Origin: DAOTVD01 sp034437075
GTDB lineage: Bacteria > Chloroflexota > Anaerolineae > Aggregatilineales > J027
DNA: 8,079 bases
Assembly: GCA_034437075.1 (NCBI GenBank)
Contig: DAOTVD010000036.1
Location: 1-8,079, forward strand
Direction: 5' to 3'
The position numbers and the translations under genes were made by a program. Below the pieces are notes generated by a model. It made no database searches, had not been told where the DNA came from, and saw only the letters and a list, made by a program, of their open reading frames with translations. Of this stretch, positions 6,646 to 8,079 are shown piece by piece. Positions within the stretch are counted from its first letter, which is position 1; each line of letters starts with the position of its first letter.

Positions 6646-6681
6646 CTTGCACCCTGGTACACAATAGAGTATGTCGCATAC
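6646..6681. repeat. 36-bp imperfect direct repeat, copy 2
   Basis: This second copy lies in the gap between the kinase and the zinc-finger gene, 32 bases before the latter's ATG. Read in the kinase frame sense it would encode LHPGTQ-stop, echoing the kinase's LHPGAQ-stop, which suggests a local duplication of the gene end. The TGCACC palindrome is broken by one change, but GTATG-TCG-CATAC (6669-6681) is perfect here and imperfect in copy 1. Confidence 0.9.
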
Positions 6682-6712
6682 CATATAGATAGGCAGAATC
6701 CTGGAGAAGACG

Positions 6713-7480
6713 ATGGCCGAAATGACCTACTGCGATAATCATCCCGAACGCCGAGCCCTGGAAAATTGCGAGGTATGTGGCAAGCCCCTATGTGGCTATT
6801 GCATCTACTATACCGAAGACGGGCAACGCCTCTGCGAAACCCACGCCCATACCGCCCGCGAGAACGATATTGTGGTCTATCCGCCAGCAGTCTATGCAGA
6901 TGGCATCATCCCCGCCCAGGCGAACGCTTCGCGCCAAATTGACGACTTATTCCCCATGCCCAAGGGCGTTGTCGAAAGCAACCGCGCGCTCTACCGAGGC
7001 AACAACACCGACCTGAACGCCTTTTTGGGTATGTTAATCGGCTTACTGAGCCTAGCCACGTGCTGTGGGGCCGTATATTGCATGCCGTTTTTGGCGATCC
7101 TGTTGGGCGCGCTAGCGCTGAGCAATGCCAAAGATGCAGTCGAGCCGCGCCGTACACGCCAACATGCCTGGATCGCCATTCTGACTGGCGGCGTCTTCGT
7201 CGGGTTTATCCTCGCGTGTATCGGTTTCTACGTGGTCATTTACGCGGGCACGGTCGCGTCCTTCAACACCGCCAATTTTAATACCAATGCCACCTTCGTC
7301 TTCCCAACCCAGCCCTTAACCTCGGTGCCGCCCTCGCCGACGGTGCCCGTCCTGGGCAGCAGCCCCACCCCAGCCCCCGACGCCTTCAACGCACCGCCTG
7401 CGAATACTGCGAAATCCACCGCCGCCCTGGCCGAGGCCACGCCCCAACCCCCAACCCCTCACGCAGCGGATACCCGCTGA
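6713..7480 (+). CDS. B-box zinc-finger / DUF4190 membrane protein with Pro-rich tail
   Basis: A 255-residue protein in three parts. Residues about 5-46 form a B-box-type zinc finger with ligands C7, H10, C19, C22, C27, C30, C41 and H44. Residues about 101-180 match the DUF4190 style: a hydrophobic hairpin (102-137) with a charged NAKDAVEPRRTRQ turn, then a second TM segment (152-180). Residues about 185-255 are a Pro/Thr/Ser/Ala-rich tail. A cytoplasmic zinc finger and an exported tail would fit two to three membrane passes, but topology is inferred. Bacterial B-box-like fingers probably mediate protein contacts; no enzyme motif is visible. ATG 6713 has GGAG at 6703-6706, six bases upstream, and the zinc finger begins right after. 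It follows the kinase by 116 bases containing the duplicated repeat, so it may be co-transcribed or have its own regulated promoter. I do not know its function. Confidence 0.85.
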   Translation: MAEMTYCDNHPERRALENCEVCGKPLCGYCIYYTEDGQRLCETHAHTARENDIVVYPPAVYADGIIPAQANASRQIDDLFPMPKGVVESNRALYRGNNTDLNAFLGMLIGLLSLATCCGAVYCMPFLAILLGALALSNAKDAVEPRRTRQHAWIAILTGGVFVGFILACIGFYVVIYAGTVASFNTANFNTNATFVFPTQPLTSVPPSPTVPVLGSSPTPAPDAFNAPPANTAKSTAALAEATPQPPTPHAADTR

Positions 7481-7520
7481 CCGAAACCATCGGCGCTGGG
7501 CGAATCGGGCGCAAGCTGGC

Positions 7521-7526
7521 TATAAT
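7521..7526 (+). promoter_or_regulatory. candidate -10 of the histidine phosphatase gene
   Basis: A perfect TATAAT (context GGCTATAATGGG) lies in the 82-base gap after the zinc-finger gene, 42 bases before the phosphatase ATG. No clear -35 is present. A weak GAG (7555-7557) five bases before the ATG is the only ribosome-site-like sequence. A short CCGA/TCGG inverted repeat at 7482-7494 is too weak to be called a terminator. Confidence 0.4.
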
Positions 7527-7562
7527 GGGGGCGCAACTTGACGAAACAGACAACGAGACCCT

Positions 7563-8079
7563 ATGCATCTTTATCTCATCCGACATGGACAAAGTGTCGA
7601 AAATACTATGGCCTGGGATGGCCGCAACGATAACAGCGCGCTAACCGAAACCGGCCAGGCCCAAGCCCAAGCCCTGGCCGAATGGCTGGCCTCGCGCGTT
7701 CAGTTCGACCGCTTCTACGTCAGCACCATGCAACGCACACGCCAAACCGCCGCGCCGCTGGTGCCGCATCTCACTTGTACACCGATCTACAGCGACGAAC
7801 TGCGCGAGGTCGGCAATGCTTACCCCGATGGGCGCCCCTTCCCGGATGATGCCCTGCCTATGTATTACCAGGATGTGTGGGGCAGCACCCATCCTTATGA
7901 TCCAGTCACCGAAAATGGCGAAAACTGGATGCAATTTCGCGCGCGCGTTGGCGCTTTTCTGCAAAAGCTCATCAACGAACGCCCCAATAACCAGGTCGGC
8001 TATACGGTGGGGGTGGTGTGCCATGGGGGGGTCATCGAAGGTTTTTTTGAGCACATCTTCCAGAAAGGGCCCATTAGCC
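7563..8079 (+). CDS. histidine phosphatase family protein (phosphoglycerate mutase-like), 3' end outside window
   Basis: The frame opens at ATG 7563 and stays open for 172 codons to the window edge, so the C-terminus is missing. The N-terminus MHLYLIRHGQS carries the family signature: R7, H8 (the phospho-accepting histidine), G9. Further pocket residues are visible: STMQRTRQTAAP with R58, an acidic LREV (E82), and CHGG with the second catalytic histidine H154. The family removes phosphate from small metabolites, sugars or proteins, or acts as a phosphoglycerate mutase; the substrate cannot be told. The insert between the LREV and CHGG motifs (about 85-130, with YPDGRPFPDD and several Trp/Tyr) would shape the substrate lid. 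No signal peptide, so cytoplasmic. It has its own likely promoter and does not clearly belong with the preceding genes. Confidence 0.9.
   Translation, partial: MHLYLIRHGQSVENTMAWDGRNDNSALTETGQAQAQALAEWLASRVQFDRFYVSTMQRTRQTAAPLVPHLTCTPIYSDELREVGNAYPDGRPFPDDALPMYYQDVWGSTHPYDPVTENGENWMQFRARVGAFLQKLINERPNNQVGYTVGVVCHGGVIEGFFEHIFQKGPIS

Noticed and set aside
6575..6681. CRISPR array
   Set aside because: Only two imperfect repeats exist, one inside coding sequence, and no further spacers or cas genes are seen.
6376..6738. 120-residue frame crossing the kinase end and the intergenic gap
   Set aside because: It is the alternative frame of the HATPase region, which is intact in its own frame to GAQ-stop; no ribosome site and no family pattern.
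7641..8054. 137-residue minus-strand frame at the window end
   Set aside because: It is antisense to the histidine phosphatase, whose catalytic motifs are all in the plus-strand frame.

Overview
The window reads as ordinary chromosomal DNA from a GC-rich bacterium. The protein set suggests Chloroflexota: a DUF3307 membrane protein, a YtxG/YtxH-like pair, a B-box/DUF4190 protein, and a multi-PAS/GAF kinase with an SHDLRTP H-box. That assignment is an inference from family content and style; there is no rRNA or marker gene here to fix it. Coding density is high and no gene-free stretch exceeds 300 bases. No IS element, integrase, phage gene, CRISPR array or recognisable defence cassette is present.

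Layout. (1) 1-169: a tRNA-His(GTG) unit with its own good sigma70-type promoter and a strong intrinsic terminator. (2) 153-2180, minus strand: a SRPBCC-domain protein with a very long disordered tail, and a DUF3307 membrane protein upstream of it. The SRPBCC gene converges on the tRNA and its last codons lie inside the tRNA terminator hairpin. (3) 2249-3389, plus strand, divergent from DUF3307: three small membrane proteins, of which the second and third look like a YtxG/YtxH-type pair and overlap by 32 bp. (4) 3453-6596: a 1047-residue membrane sensor histidine kinase (six TM segments, PAS, GAF, GAF, PAS, HisKA, HATPase_c) with no response regulator next to it. (5) 6713-7480: a zinc-finger/DUF4190 membrane protein with a Pro/Thr/Ser-rich tail. 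(6) 7563 to the window end: a histidine phosphatase cut off by the window edge.

Most of the genes encode membrane or cell-envelope proteins, but there is no clear single pathway. The best leads are a 36-bp imperfect direct repeat with embedded palindromes around the kinase stop codon, the overlap of the tRNA terminator with the convergent gene, the long linear-motif-like tail on the SRPBCC protein, and the zinc-finger/DUF4190 architecture. I did not find convincing evidence of a wholly new multi-gene system.
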